From assembly GCA_963580455.1 (NCBI GenBank), contig OY756967.1, positions 16,910,022-16,974,021 of the forward strand: a DNA stretch of 64,000 nt, in the 5' to 3' direction. Origin of the DNA: Euonymus europaeus (lineage: Eukaryota; Streptophyta; Magnoliopsida; Celastrales; Celastraceae). Shown piece by piece: positions 47,663 to 59,129 of this stretch. Positions within the stretch are counted from its first letter, which is position 1, and each line of letters opens with the position of its first letter. A model generated the notes under the pieces. It was given only the letters and a program-made list of their open reading frames with translations. It was not told the DNA's origin and did no database searches. The translations under genes were made by a program, and so were the position numbers.

Positions 47663-49124
47663 GAGCATGTGCAATGGCATTGGATAGCACACTTGAAAAG
47701 CTCATATCCAATGCTACATATCTATAATGGACCATTTTTAAACCCTTGAAAATGCCTTGCCACATAGTCCACGCTTAATCTCTCAAGTGTGGGATAAGGC
47801 GAAAGCCATCCAATGTTTCTACACATGGCAAGGCCAAATATTGCATAGTTCCTCGCCCGACAAGAGCCCTCTTTCCTCTCTCTATCTCCCATTCTTCTTG
47901 CCCTAGTTATCGCAACGACATTGCCGTCCCAACGATACACGGCGGTTTCGGCTTATCGTTTTACACAAGATCTAATTAGGTGAGAGTACCAAATCATCTT
48001 CTATGAGTGTAGCTCAATTCTTCTTATATCTCTGTGTTTTTGTTTCAATCTTGAAATAATTCTAGATAGCTCCTATGACTGCAAAAGTTTTCTTGTTTTT
48101 GTGCTCTAGATCTCTTTGATTTGCAATTGTAGTTTCATTACGAAGAAAAACATTTACGATCAGAATGGCTAGACTTGCTAGGATTCTGACAATAATTGCT
48201 ACTATTTTTCCAAACACAACCATTATTATTTTCATATTTTTTTCTTTTTGTTTGATGTGTTGCGTTGTCAATTATTAGATTAGACTCTACTCTCTTAATA
48301 TTTCCCTTGTAGTTAACTAAAATGGTTTCTCTAGCTTGAGATTCTGTTGGAATTTCTTTCTGTATATGTTTTTTTTTGGATTAATGGATACAAAAAATTG
48401 CTTGAATCAAAGAGCGTTATTCTGGTGCAATATAGGCTCATCTCCTATGGTTAGAAAATGGTTGAGGAGATCAATATATATTTTTTTTCCTTTGTTATGA
48501 TGGTTCTCACAAAATTTTTACATATATGATAATATCATACTATGTTTCAACATCAGTCGCAGCACCTTCTCAGTTATCCTTCACTGATTTTTTGTTTCCA
48601 TATTCATAAAAAGTATTAAAAAAGAACAATGTTTTAGCATGTTCTGTTTTTTTTTGTTATCCTAGTGATAATGACCAGTTTTGCGTTTGCTTTGTGTTCC
48701 TCACACTTGATGTTACATTGTTTCATTCCTGGAGTGTTATTATTGTCCATAACGCTAATAGACAAAAAAAAAGGAATGTTATGAGGTTAGAAAATATCTA
48801 ATGCCCTCTTTTACATGGAATTCCAAATTTCATTGTACTTTACAAACTACAATATATATTGCAATGCTAAAAAAGCTTTAATGTTTTTGCTTCTCTTATT
48901 TTTCATGACTGGTTTTTGCTGTATATTCCTTGTTGAAAGGCATGAGATGAGCTTAGCATAATTAAAAACGTCAGACTGTTATCCTTTTTCGTAAGGGGAG
49001 TTTTCAATCGTTAAAGCCTCCACTTAAGATGGCCTCAAACTTCCCAGAATTCTTGCTTAAGCACATCTTCATTGTTGGGAAGTTTCTTTAGACCAAAGAC
49101 CATCGGGGAGTAGTACCTTAAGTT
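47663..49124. other. PIF left subterminal region without genes
   Basis: AT-rich DNA with T runs fills this part. No coding similarity is seen. One 20-bp word (AGCTTAGCATAATTAAAAAC, about 48951) recurs exactly near 52892 on the other side of the genes. Confidence 0.6.
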
Positions 49125-49510
49125 TGACGACCCGGCCCAGCTCGACAGCCCATCTGGCCCGCCCGGCACCGCGGCCTCACATTCAGGCTCCATGGGCCCC
49201 ACCCCCAACCCCTCTGGCCATCTGCCCGGGTTGTTGCTAGTATGAGTCGAACTCCTCACCTAGCCTTTAACATAGGGCCCTTGGCACCATATGCTACCAA
49301 CTGAGCCATGGCTTAGTTGGTGGCATAGGTTGCTAAAGGCCCTATGTTAAAGGCTAGGTGGAGGGTTCGAAGCCTAGCAACAACCTCCTTGGTAAATCAC
49401 TTAAGTGTGGAGTCAAGGGATGGGTTGGGAGTAGGGCCCATGGAGCCTGAATGTGAGGCCGCGGTGCCGGGCGGGCCAGATGGGCTGTCGAGCTGGGCCG
49501 GGTCGTCACA
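49125..49510. repeat. Palindrome of two head-to-head tRNA-derived SINE-like units
   Basis: The outer ends are TGACGACCCGG and CCGGGTCGTCA, and the outer 80 bp of each arm are almost perfectly complementary. The arms meet at GCCATGGC (49305-49312). Going outward, each arm shows an A-box-like TGGCTCAGTTGG or TGGCTTAGTTGG, then CCCTATGTTAAAGGCTAGGT, then a B-box-like GAGTTCGACTC or GGTTCGAAGCC. Spacing and order suit an internal RNA polymerase III promoter. The whole is flanked by the direct repeat TTAAGTT (49118-49124 and 49511-49517). GC content is far above the surroundings. No poly-A tail is seen. Confidence 0.8.
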
Positions 49511-49919
49511 TTAAGTTCCAATATCTAATCACTTTTTTCATATACTCTGGTTACACTTGTTTAGGTTTTGTTTTTGGTATCTAATAAAGTTCTTGCAATG
49601 GAGGTTCTATTAACAGGCCGATTACTAGGACACGATTATATTCTATGGGTATTTGCGGTTTGATTCACTTGCCAGGATACTACATTGATTGCATTTGTTC
49701 TGACAGAGTGTAGCTCATTGTGTGATTCTCTTGCGCATCTTTATAATTTTTCATGGATTCTCAACACGCTACAAATTTATTGGAACAAATCTTTTATTGT
49801 GTTCATGTGAAAGTGGATTTGCTGAAAGATTAATGTATTTGATTCTGACATAAATTGTACTGCTCAACTGTCTATTTTAATTTCATTGCTCTTTATTGTC
49901 TTGTCTTCAAACGGTCATC

Positions 49920-50867
49920 ATGGACCCTACTCATCCCAATAGCTCCAACCCATACCAATGGATGTCCGATATGCAATTAAACCCTACTCAAATGGCAGCC
50001 ATTGCCACACTTTTTCAGCAAAATGCCAACCCACAACAACCCATTCCAAGTCATGTATTACCGAGTTCTATGAATACCGCTTCACTAACCCAAACCAAAA
50101 TCCCATCAGGGTCGGACCTTCGCGCTCCTTCTACCCAAAATTCAGCTCATACAAGTGTTGGAACAAACCGGAAAGCCCCTAATTGGAGAGTCAACGAGGA
50201 TGTTGCACTATGTGAAGCATGGGTAAGGCTATCGGAGAATGCTGAGGATGGTATAAGGCAGAATCTTGAAGTATTCTAGATCAAAGTTTGGCATGAATTT
50301 CATGCTCGAAGCCCTGCGATAGCGCGTGCCCTGCGAGCATGTGAAAATAGGTGGGGAAGCATCCAAGCAGAAGTGACGAAATGGAGGACTATTGTGCACA
50401 TAGTGCAAACGAATCGGTTTAGTGGAACTAACCCCAATGATGAGGTAATTTATTGGACCAATATTACTTTCTTCGATTGACTATTATAGTATTGCTGACA
50501 TCTATATTGTTGTTTGCAGTGGGGAGCTTGCTTCCTGGTTTACAAGAAACAAAAGAAATTGCTGGAGATGGATTCAAGCCTAACTAGAGATGAAGTAATA
50601 GCTAGAAAGTTGGTGAGGCTGAAGGAGCTTGAGGCGCTCGACATGCAACGCAAGGGTGAGTAACACATTGTATTTAAGATTAACTTTATGAAGTAAATCA
50701 TTTCATTTTTTGTTGACATGTCCTTAGGGATTCAATCGCTGGAATACTCTCCTGGAGGGCGTGGGACAAGACGGCTGAATGAGGATGGGTACACCCTAAA
50801 CCCTTGTAACCTTGAAGATAGGTTCAACGAGAACATAGACACGGAAACACAAGATTTTCGAAGATGA
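49920..50867 (+). pseudogene. PIF/Harbinger ORF1, Myb/SANT-like (one in-frame stop)
   Basis: Three exons (49920-50444, 50520-50655, 50728-50867) with canonical GT...AG borders give 266 codons in phase. MDPTHPNSSNPYQWMSD is followed by a Q/N/P-rich part. The trihelix/SANT-like domain is APNWRVNEDVALCEAWVRLS with a later ENRWGSIQAEVTKW. The exon 2 helix EVIARKLVRLKELEALDMQR and the C-terminal EDRFNENIDTETQDFRR complete the ORF1 pattern. One TAG at about 50277 (after NLEVF) interrupts it. ORF1 proteins help the transposase bind the element and enter the nucleus. Confidence 0.88.
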
Positions 50868-51493
50868 TGTACTGTATCAAAAAAACTTCAAGTATGGATT
50901 AAATGTGTGTCATTCTTATTTTATGCAAGATCTGCCCATCAAGTTGGCCTCCAATTATGGATTTTCAACATCCACCAGACATTCGGCTTTCATCTTTAGT
51001 TTTTGTGAGATATGAACTGTATGTTCTTGTACTAGCTTTGAAAAATGATTAATTGTGTTCTAAGATTTGTAGATGCTATAATCGACTATGATTTGGTTGT
51101 TTTATGTTTTCCAGAGAATTGCATGAACTATTCCAGAGAATTATGCTCGCACTTCTCGAATAATGAGGCTTGAATTACTATTTTCCATTGTTTTATTACT
51201 TGCATTACTGATTTGTTCCATATGGTATGTGACGAAAAATGTATGGGAGAAATATAATACAAAGGAACAGCAATATATAAAGAGGTACATACACCAGAGT
51301 AGTACTCTCCTTTTACCGATATAGCTATCACAGTCTCCTTAAGTTGATGACCTCCACACATCAATCTCAACCATGATGCGATAAAAATTTAGCATCTACA
51401 ACAATGGGCAGTAATAGTAGCTTCTCAATAAGGCTTTTATTTGGGGACATCAAATAGAATAACATTCAACTTAAAAATCCTAAGCAAGAACTC

Positions 51494-52829
51494 TCAACAT
51501 ATGACTTCTTGTAACACATGTAGGATGTCATCCACATTTGGCCTCTGGATTCTTATGGTGACACTGCAATGAAAATAGTGATTGTCATGAACATAATAAC
51601 ATGACAATAAGTTAACAAAAAATAATAATGGCACACTAGTGTTTACCTTGATCACTGGCCTCCCCCCAAAGTTTATCCAAAGATGGTCCATTAAGTCTTG
51701 TCGTAGCCCGCCATTCATACTCCTATCCTCGACTTGTTGCATACGACTGTGGATGAAATTCCCTAACCATTCCTGATTGTGCTGGAGCAAAGGTTCATGA
51801 CCATTTTCGCCGGCAATTGGTTGCCAAGGTTCTATTTGAATGTGACACTCATCCTCTATTATCATATTATGCAATATGATGCAACATTCCATAATATTTT
51901 TCAACGTGGCAGTATCCCAAAACCTTACTGGACCTTGTTTTATTTCCCATTTAGCTTGCAAGACCCCAAATGCCCTTTCAACATCCTTTTGCATCGCCTT
52001 TTATTTTTTGGCAAAGTGTTTCTCTTTTAATGTTCGAGGATGCTTGATTGACTGGATCAGTGTGGCATAGTGTGTGTAGATACAATCGGTGAGATAGTAT
52101 GGGATATGATAAATCTTACCATTTACCACGTACAGGGTGTGTGGGGTACGACAATGAATAAAGTTGTCAAAAAGTGATGAGTTATCAAGAACTGAAATAT
52201 CGTTGTATGTACCTTCCATGTCAAAAAATGAATTCCAAATCCACAAGTCCATTGACACGACGGCTTCCAGAATTAGGGTGGGCCTCCCAATGTGACCTAT
52301 AAATTGCCCATGCCATGCAGTTGGACAGTTACGCCACTCTCAATGCATACAATCCAGTGAACCAATCATGCTTGGGAAACCATGAGCTTCATTTTCACTA
52401 AGCAAGTGGGCAAGGTCCCTTTCATTCGGTGAACCTAAGTACTGCTCTCCATAGATGCTAATGACAGATTCACAGAAGATGCGAAGGGTATCTGATGCAG
52501 TAGTTTGGGCAATCATAAGCGAATCATCCTCTCGATCAATAGGGCCACCATAGGCCAAAATTCTCAATGCAGCCATCATTTTCTGTATTGACGAGAAACC
52601 AGCCTTCCCCACGCAATCATACTTCAATCTGAAATAAGGCTGACTTTCTTCTAAGGCATGTCGGATCCTATGAAGCAACTCCCTCTGCATTCGAAACCTT
52701 CGACGAAACATATTTGGCGGAAAGATACAATCTTCTGCAAAATACTTATTGACTAGATCGGAATGTGCTCTTACACGATCTCGATTAATAAAAGTACGCC
52801 TGCACACTCTAGGTGGCTCAGTCTCCTTT
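51494..52829 (-). pseudogene. PIF/Harbinger DDE transposase (two in-frame stops)
   Basis: The reading proceeds from CRRTFINRDRVRAHSDLVNK through FPPNMFRRRFRMQRELLHRI and the helix-turn region KAGFSSIQKMMAALRILAYG. The first catalytic Asp is in GSLDCMH (about 52345). The second is in TYNDISVLDNS (about 52195) and the Glu in DVERAFGVLQAKWEI (about 51965). One stop (TGA in place of the Trp of the usual DCMHW) lies at about 52338. Another (TAA) lies at about 52000, next to KAMQKDVE. No ATG precedes CRRTF before an upstream stop, so an upstream exon or start has been lost. It would excise the element at TTA sites. Confidence 0.92.
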
Positions 52830-54126
52830 TAGAGGCACCTACTATCTGGAGCAGTTTTTCAAATACTACAATGAACAAAGAAAAAGGATGTAGCTTAGCA
52901 TAATTAAAAACTTTGTCCATATGTAGTTCGATGTAGTGTCAATTGTATATGTAGATTGTAAACAATATGATTGGTCATCCATGGTTGTCTATTTCTTTTC
53001 TTTTATGGGTCCTATGAAAAACACTGAAAATCAATAAGTTATTAAAAAAACATGCATGCTTCAGGTTTGAAAATCTATAACAATAACATGAAATTACTTA
53101 AGTAATTATTCTATTTAGATGGACGACTTTCTCTTTATAGATACAACTAGTACCAAAATCTTAAAGAACTAGCAAATGCAATGATAGCTAAAATATTAAT
53201 AAAAATCATAATCAAACAACAATGCATGAAATACATGTGTGAGGTAGCAATCCACATTGTGCACAAGTCAGTGAATGCATCTTAGGTCAATATGCAACCA
53301 TCAAACAACTATCAAAAAGATTTGTGAGAAACTAATATTGTAGAAAGGAGATAATATACCAAAGTTAAATCCCATAAGAGCCTCTTTATTCATGCGAACA
53401 AGCTTAATCTCATGAAGAACATGATTCTTTGCTACTAGCTAGTTCTAAGGATCTTTCATTGTTGACTCAAATGAGTTATATTGTCTCTCTTCAGTGATCG
53501 CGTCTTGACATAGCATGAGAGGAAAGAAGACTTCAATGTTCGGGTTCAACATGAGAGAAGCTACAAACAAAGATTAGTTTGACAAAAGTATGCATATGTG
53601 GACCTTTGATAGCCATAAAAATCTTGATGTAAAGTACACTTTACATATGTACTTTTACTGAAGAAATAAAGAACGTTGGATTGTGTTGGTGGGTGGGTGA
53701 TGCACAAATCTATTGGGCCTAAGCCTAGTAGGAGCATGAGCATGTGCATGGGCATGGGCTATTGTGGAGCAAACATGTATGGGCTGGCTGGGTGATACAC
53801 AATTCTTCTTATATGCGCCTGCTTTATCTGTGATACATGAACCCATCTTGTACATGTGGGAGAAAACTTGAGAAGCCCATATGTGTTGCCTAGTCCATGC
53901 AAACTATACATTTGTGTGGTGTTTGTTTTGATCGTGTGTGGCGTCTAATTTGAAGGTGCAACAATTAAACATAACTGTCATTCCAAATCATACAAATTTT
54001 AAAAGGTGGTTAATATCAAGTGCTTGAAAATACAACCCATTGTAGTGTTCAACTTGATTCATCAAGTGTTGCACAATCTCCAAGATAATTACAGGTGCTA
54101 TACTTGCAAAGCCATTGGAGTTGCTC
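52830..54126. other. PIF right subterminal region without genes
   Basis: AT-rich DNA here has no coding similarity. The frames at 53561-53855 with His/Ala repeats come from a CATG-rich stretch (GAGCATGAGCATGTGCATGG) and are not genes. Confidence 0.6.
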
Positions 54127-54563
54127 TTAGGTAATCTCCAAATACACTAATAAAATAGGCATCCACTAATCAAATAGGGAATCGGTATTTGGACTTACGT
54201 TTTTGGTATTTAGATCTCCTTCATTATTGGTTTCTGTGTAATTTATTTTTAATTAATATATTTGTACATCAACCTTTTGTTTCCTATTTAAACCTTGATA
54301 TTCTTCTCTTTTCCTCTCGCTTTCTCTTTCCTCTCTACTTTGCAAAATCTACTTTACTGGCTGTTACTTTATTGGACATAGTGCTGATAACACACCGGTT
54401 AAAACTTCAGATGATAGGAAACTTCAAAGAAACAAGAAATATTCCCAAAGTAGATGTCAGGTGTAGTACCCCATTTTTGTCTAGCTAGAGTTTTATTTTT
54501 TAATTGTAATTGACTGTTAATTAAATAAAAAATGTAAAAAAGATTGAAATTTTTTATTTAGTA

Positions 54564-55695
54564 TCATATTGAGAAAAATAAAGATTGAAAAAATTTAGAA
54601 CTTACTTTCCTTTTCTTCTTTTTCTTGATGCCATAAAAATCTTTAAACCAATCACAACCACACATCAACACTTGAAAGGTATCGGTACCCAAAGATGCAC
54701 AATGTGGTTCAATCACTCTACCACCGGCACTAAAAGCGAATTCCAAAGCAACATTTGTAATAGGAATTGACAAAATGTCACAAGCCATCTTTGACAAGAT
54801 GCGAAATTTAAACTATTTTTACCTTACGAATCCAAAGCATCAAATGGAGGATTTATATCTGCATTGTGCAAATGTACACTTTCCTCCAAATATACATCCA
54901 ACTCTGACTTAGCCAACTGAACACAATCAACATTTCTTATATAATTATCAAATTGTGCTCTTCCCCTCTTTTTCCTTTGTCCCAATAAACTCAAACTTGA
55001 AGAAGCCTTACCTCCTTCTGCTTGCAATTGCTTTTCAACATTTCTAAGTTTATGAGCCTCAACATATTCATCAAACAATTTGTATGAAGTATCACGAACT
55101 TCAATCTTATGCTTAATAGAATTACTAGGAGAGTATATTTCGGGGAAAGTAAATTCAATCAATTTCATTTTGTTCCTAGGATCCAAAACAACTACAACAA
55201 AAATCAACAAATTACAATCACCCCAATACTTATCAAATTTTGCCTTCATTTTTTGAGCCATTGCTTTCATATATTCATCTAGACTATTAAATGCTTCATC
55301 CAACATCTTTTGTATATTTCAAAGATCAGGAAGAAATAAGTTTGAAGTTAGATATTTGGTACTTGAAATAATCTATCACTTCATCAAATTCTTCAAGAAA
55401 TGAGCAAACAACTTTAGCTCTTTTCCAATCATTTTCTGAAGGAAAATACACATGTTGAGTCCCTTTGCTGATACCGTGAAATACATCTTTGAAGTCAATT
55501 ACAGCCATTAACATTGCATAAGTCGTATTCCATCTAGTGGTACAATCCAAAATAAGCTTTTTCCTAGGCAATTTCAATTGATTAGTAATATCACTGAATG
55601 TCTAAAGATGAGATACAGACTTTGCAATGTGCTTCACACTTTCACGAAAATTATTGATAATATCCCCAATTTGAGACAAACCGTCTTGCAGAAAA
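54564..55695 (-). pseudogene. hAT transposase C-terminal half
   Basis: The minus-strand reading begins in QDGLSQIGDIINNFRESVKH near 55690. It continues through LPRKKLILDCTTRWNTTYAM, NDWKRAKVVCSFLEEFDEVI and MKAMAQKMKAKFDKYWGDCN, with LDPRNKMKLIEF. It ends in the dimerisation domain MSKMACDILSIPITNVALEF with FSAGGRVIEPHCASLGTDTF and a Lys-rich tail. This is an Ac/RICESLEEPER-like hAT transposase. The BED zinc finger and N-terminal half are missing: the homology stops where a copia fragment begins at about 55696. Internal deletions and stops occur near 55310 and 54800. Confidence 0.9.
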
Positions 55696-56608
55696 ATATT
55701 CAAAATGCTGCCTTGGGTACCACTTTTGATATCAAGGATCTTGGACCTCTTAGCTACTTTCTTGGTCTTCAAGTGCAACGGGACTCTTCCAGCCTCTACT
55801 TAAATCAAGCAAAGTATGCTCATGATCTCCTACTGAAACATGAAATGCTTCATTGTAAGCCTGAGCACACTCCTCAAATTGCCAAAATTTCCCTCAGCGC
55901 TACTGATGGGTCTCTATTAGCCTCGCTTACTCAATATCGTGAAATTATGGGCTCTTTTTAGTACCTTGCGCTCACAAGGCCTGATTTATCCTTTACCGTG
56001 AACACAGCTGCCCAGTTCATGAGTGCTCCTCGGACGTCCCATATGTCAGTAGTCAAACACATCCTTCGCTACATCAAAGGTACGATGGATTATGAATTGA
56101 CCCTCCACAAAAATCAAAGAGACTTACAAGTTTATGCTTACTCCGACACTGATTGGGCCGGCTGCCCAATTACTCGCCGTTCAACTAGTGGCTATCTTGT
56201 GTTCTTAGGCTCCAATCTTGTTGCTTGGACCTCCAAGAAACAACCCATTGTTACTCGATCTAGTGCTGAGTCTGAGTATCGATACCTCTCTCACGCATGT
56301 GCTGAGATGCATGGCTGTGTTACTTCTTTCACGAGCTTGGTGTTCCTCACATGTTTCCACTCAAGTTTTATTGTGACAATCTCAGTGCCACTTACATGGC
56401 AGCTAATCCCATTCATCATGCTCGAACACGTCATATTGAATTAGACTATCATTATATTTGGGAAAAAGTAGCGCTTGGTAGCCATCGGGTTTGTTTTGTT
56501 CCTTCCGTTGATCAAACAGTTGATATTCTCACTAAAGCTCTTCATAAGTCTCGTCATGAGCTACTACGTTCCAAACTAGTTCGGCCGAGCTTGTCTCATT
56601 TGCGGGGG
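55696..56608 (+). pseudogene. copia RT end and RNase H fragment
   Basis: The plus-strand reading starts inside the RT with TTFDIKDLGPLSYFLGLQVQ. It then has YLALTRPDLSFTVNTAAQF after one stop at about 55959, and ILRYIKGTMDYELTLH. RNase H shows YSDTDWAGCPITRRSTSGY, RSSAESEYRYLSHA and FYCDNLSATYMAANP, then HARTRHIELDYHYIWEKVA and DQTVDILTKAL. A frameshift lies near 56310. It begins abruptly at the hAT junction and ends before the purine-rich GCGGGGGTATTAG. Confidence 0.92.
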
Positions 56609-57104
56609 TATTAGTGATATGGCAGCTCAACAATCAAGGGATACAGCTCAGCAATCAAGGGATGAAGAATGATCATGAATCAGTTAACTAAAATCAAGGA
56701 GAGGACATATGCTATTAGTGATACGGCATCCCACAAATCAAGGGATATTGTTCACCAAGGGATACAACTCAGCAATCAAGCATGTACACACACACACATA
56801 TATATATTTGTATCATTGATCATTGAAAAGCAAGTCATATCATTCCAAAATATAATTGATTTTACATGCTCCAAAGATCCTTGAGCAAGTCTTTAGGCTA
56901 AAATGACATAAAATTAGAATTGATTTTTGTAAAATAAATACGTTCCGTTATAGAGAAAGAAACTTTGAGAAAGCTTGAAAGAGCCTCAATCTTTGTAATT
57001 TCTAGTGAGTTTATCACTTGTAATATTCTCCAATATAGTGAATACTTGATCTCTATTGTTCGTGGTATAGATTTTGCCAAACTACATAAATCTTGTGTTT
57101 TTTA
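56609..57104 (+). repeat. 3' LTR (probable) of the copia fragment
   Basis: It follows the purine tract at 56601-56608. It contains several imperfect copies of CAGCTCARCAATCAAGGGAT (56622, 56644 and a diverged one near 56765) and a (CA)n(TA)n run at about 56787-56812. It ends in U5-like sequence (TTGATCTCTATTGTTCGTGG and AAATCTTGTG) up to the next LTR. The exact ends are not proven. Confidence 0.6.
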
Positions 57105-57530
57105 TGTAAGTTTTTCTATTGAGTGGCACACATATATCACATTTATTAGTTCAATATGAATTGATTTGTCAAAATTTTATTGGACCAAACAATAGCCAAT
57201 AGAGAAGAAAAGTTTATCTCTTCTTTGATGGAAAGAATATGTGATTTTTTTTAGAACTCCAAGCAAGACAAAAAAACAAGCTCTTGACCCTCTCTCTACC
57301 CATCAAGAACTAAAATCCATCATCAAAGTTCTATCAAGTCTAAGTGAAAAGAAGATAGAAATCGGGTGTTAAAAATCAAGTCTCATCTTCATGGATCGAA
57401 AAAAGTTTTGTTTATTATTATATTCATAAACATTTGATTTGTAGAGATTATGAAAATCCCCGATCTCTGCGTATATTTATGTTTTGTGTGAGTAGATTGT
57501 TTACGTGCACTATCTTATTAAACTCTAACA
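57105..57530 (+). repeat. LTR copy 1 of a gag-only copia element
   Basis: It starts TGTAAGTTTTTCTATTGAG and ends AACTCTAACA. It is followed at once by TGTGATATCAGAGCAAGAG, an initiator-Met-tRNA type primer site. Confidence 0.85.
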
Positions 57531-57718
57531 TGTGATATCAGAGCAAGAGTTAAGGAATTCATGATCTCTCAATCAAATTATGAGAAATCCAAGATTTTAT
57601 GATCTAGAATGATTTCATTGCAATAAATTGTTATTTTTGTGTTTTGTATGATGGATATGAGCATATCGTGTATGAACATGATTGATTAAATTCATATTAT
57701 GAATTCAAGGATCAAATG

Positions 57719-57748
57719 ACCCCCCCCCCCCCCCACCCCACCCCCCCT
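57719..57748. repeat. Poly-C tract
   Basis: About 30 bp are nearly all C, broken by two A bases, at the junction between the two duplicated segments. Length may be unreliable in the assembly. Confidence 0.9.
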
Positions 57749-57896
57749 TGTGTTTGCAATTTGGGAACACAATTCACACCCCCTCCTAGGTTTTTCATTT
57801 CTCACTTGTAATATTCTCCAATATAGATAGTGAATACTTGATCTCTATTTTTCGTGGTATAGGTTTTGCTGAACTACGTAAATCTCGTGTTTTTTA

Positions 57897-58329
57897 TGTA
57901 AATTTTTCTATTGAGTGGCACACATATATCACATTTATTAGTTCAATATGAATTGATTTGCCAAAATTTTGTTGGACCAAACAATAGCCAATAGAGAAGA
58001 AAAGCTTATATCTTCTTTGATGGAAAGAATATGTGATTTTTTTGAGAACCCACTGCAAAAAAAAAAAAAAAATGGCAAGTTCTTGACCCCCTCTCTACCC
58101 ATCAAGAACTAAAATCCATCATCAAAGTTCTATCAAGTCTAAGTGAAAAGAAGATAGAAATCCGGTGTTAAAAATCAAGTCTCGTCTTCATGGATCGAAA
58201 AAAGTTTTGTTTATGGTTATATTCGTAGATATTTGATTTGTAGAGTTTATGAAAATCCACGATCTCTGAGTATGTTTATGTTTTGTGTGAGTAGATTTTT
58301 TATGTGCACGATCTCATTAAACTCTAACA
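57897..58329 (+). repeat. LTR copy 2 of the gag-only copia element
   Basis: It starts TGTAAATTTTTCTATTGAG and ends AACTCTAACA, followed by TGTGATATTGGAGCAAGAG (a mutated primer site). An A-run of 17 bases lies near 58056. Confidence 0.87.
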
Positions 58330-59129
58330 TGTGATATTGGAGCAAGAGTTAAGGAATTCACGATCTCTCAGTCAAATTATGAGAAATCCAAGATTTTATG
58401 ATCTAGAATGATTTCACTACAATAAATTGTTATTTTTGTGTTTTGTATGATGAATATGAGCATATTGTGTATGACCATGATTGATTAAGTTTGCATCATG
58501 AATTCAAGGATCAAAATCACGTTTTTAGGTTCTAGACAGAGATCCAGAAAAGTATGGCGTCAGTCCGGACAGAGGCTAACAGAACAAGCGTGGTGTTTGC
58601 CCCAATAGTTAAGCTTCTATCTCACTTTTTACCTAAATGCTCAAGCGGTATGAGCGCTCAAGTGAAAGTATGAATCACTATTCACACAATTATGAATAAA
58701 GTTTAGAAATTAATTTTTGATTTGTTGATTACCAAAGTGATTGGGTCTTTATGATAAATTGACTTCAAACTGAATTTATTATTTGTAATTCCCTATAAAA
58801 GTTGATGCTTATAAATGAAGGAGGGGTAAATTGAAGTTCGTGATTATAAGGCATTTCTGGAACGTCCAAAGGTTAATTATTTGTTCTCATGGGCATTGTA
58901 CATAATTGTAGGCAATGAAATGTGGTATGTTAGTTTTGTTTATATATCTAAAGATAGTAGAATTTTCTTATTTGTGCATACATAACTGCCAAATTATGTT
59001 AAACTTATTAGCATCATTATGGTTAAAGTTGTATGATGATATATCACCCAAAGGAGATCATCAAAATATATTTATCTTTTATCATCAATTTCACCTTGGT
59101 GTTTTAAATCTTGAATTGACACTTCAAGT

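Larger units (their letters stand above)
47663..54126. mobile_element. PIF/Harbinger DNA transposon, 6464 bp
   Basis: The ends are imperfect inverted repeats: GAGCATGTGCAATGGCATTG on the left, and on the right the reverse complement reads GAGCAACTCCAATGGCTTTG. Both are flanked by the 3-bp duplication TTA (47660-47662 and 54127-54129), the Harbinger target preference. Inside lie the two genes expected of this superfamily, a Myb/SANT-like ORF1 (plus) and a DDE transposase (minus), in convergent order. Each gene has only one or two in-frame stops, so decay is slight. A large palindromic insert lies at 49125-49510. Confidence 0.93.
57015..58515 (+). repeat. Tandem duplication of about 790 bp carrying an LTR and leader
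   Basis: 57015-57718 and 57803-58515 are direct repeats, including 90 bp of flanking U5-like sequence, a whole LTR and about 185 bp of leader with the primer site. They are separated by a poly-C tract and a short spacer. The similarity is high, with scattered substitutions and small indels. Confidence 0.9.

Noticed and set aside
49125..49510. GC-rich block as a genuine tRNA gene or CpG-island promoter
   Set aside because: A-box- and B-box-like words exist, but no complete cloverleaf or acceptor stem can be drawn. The high GC content follows the palindromic unit, not a gene start.
53561..53855. His/Ala-repeat frames as a small protein
   Set aside because: They come from a CATG/CATGGG-rich stretch inside the PIF element and appear in several frames at once.
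57719..57748. Poly-C tract as a functional G-quadruplex regulator
   Set aside because: It lies at a duplication joint in dead retrotransposon DNA, and its length may be an assembly effect. It is kept only as a possible cause of the duplication.
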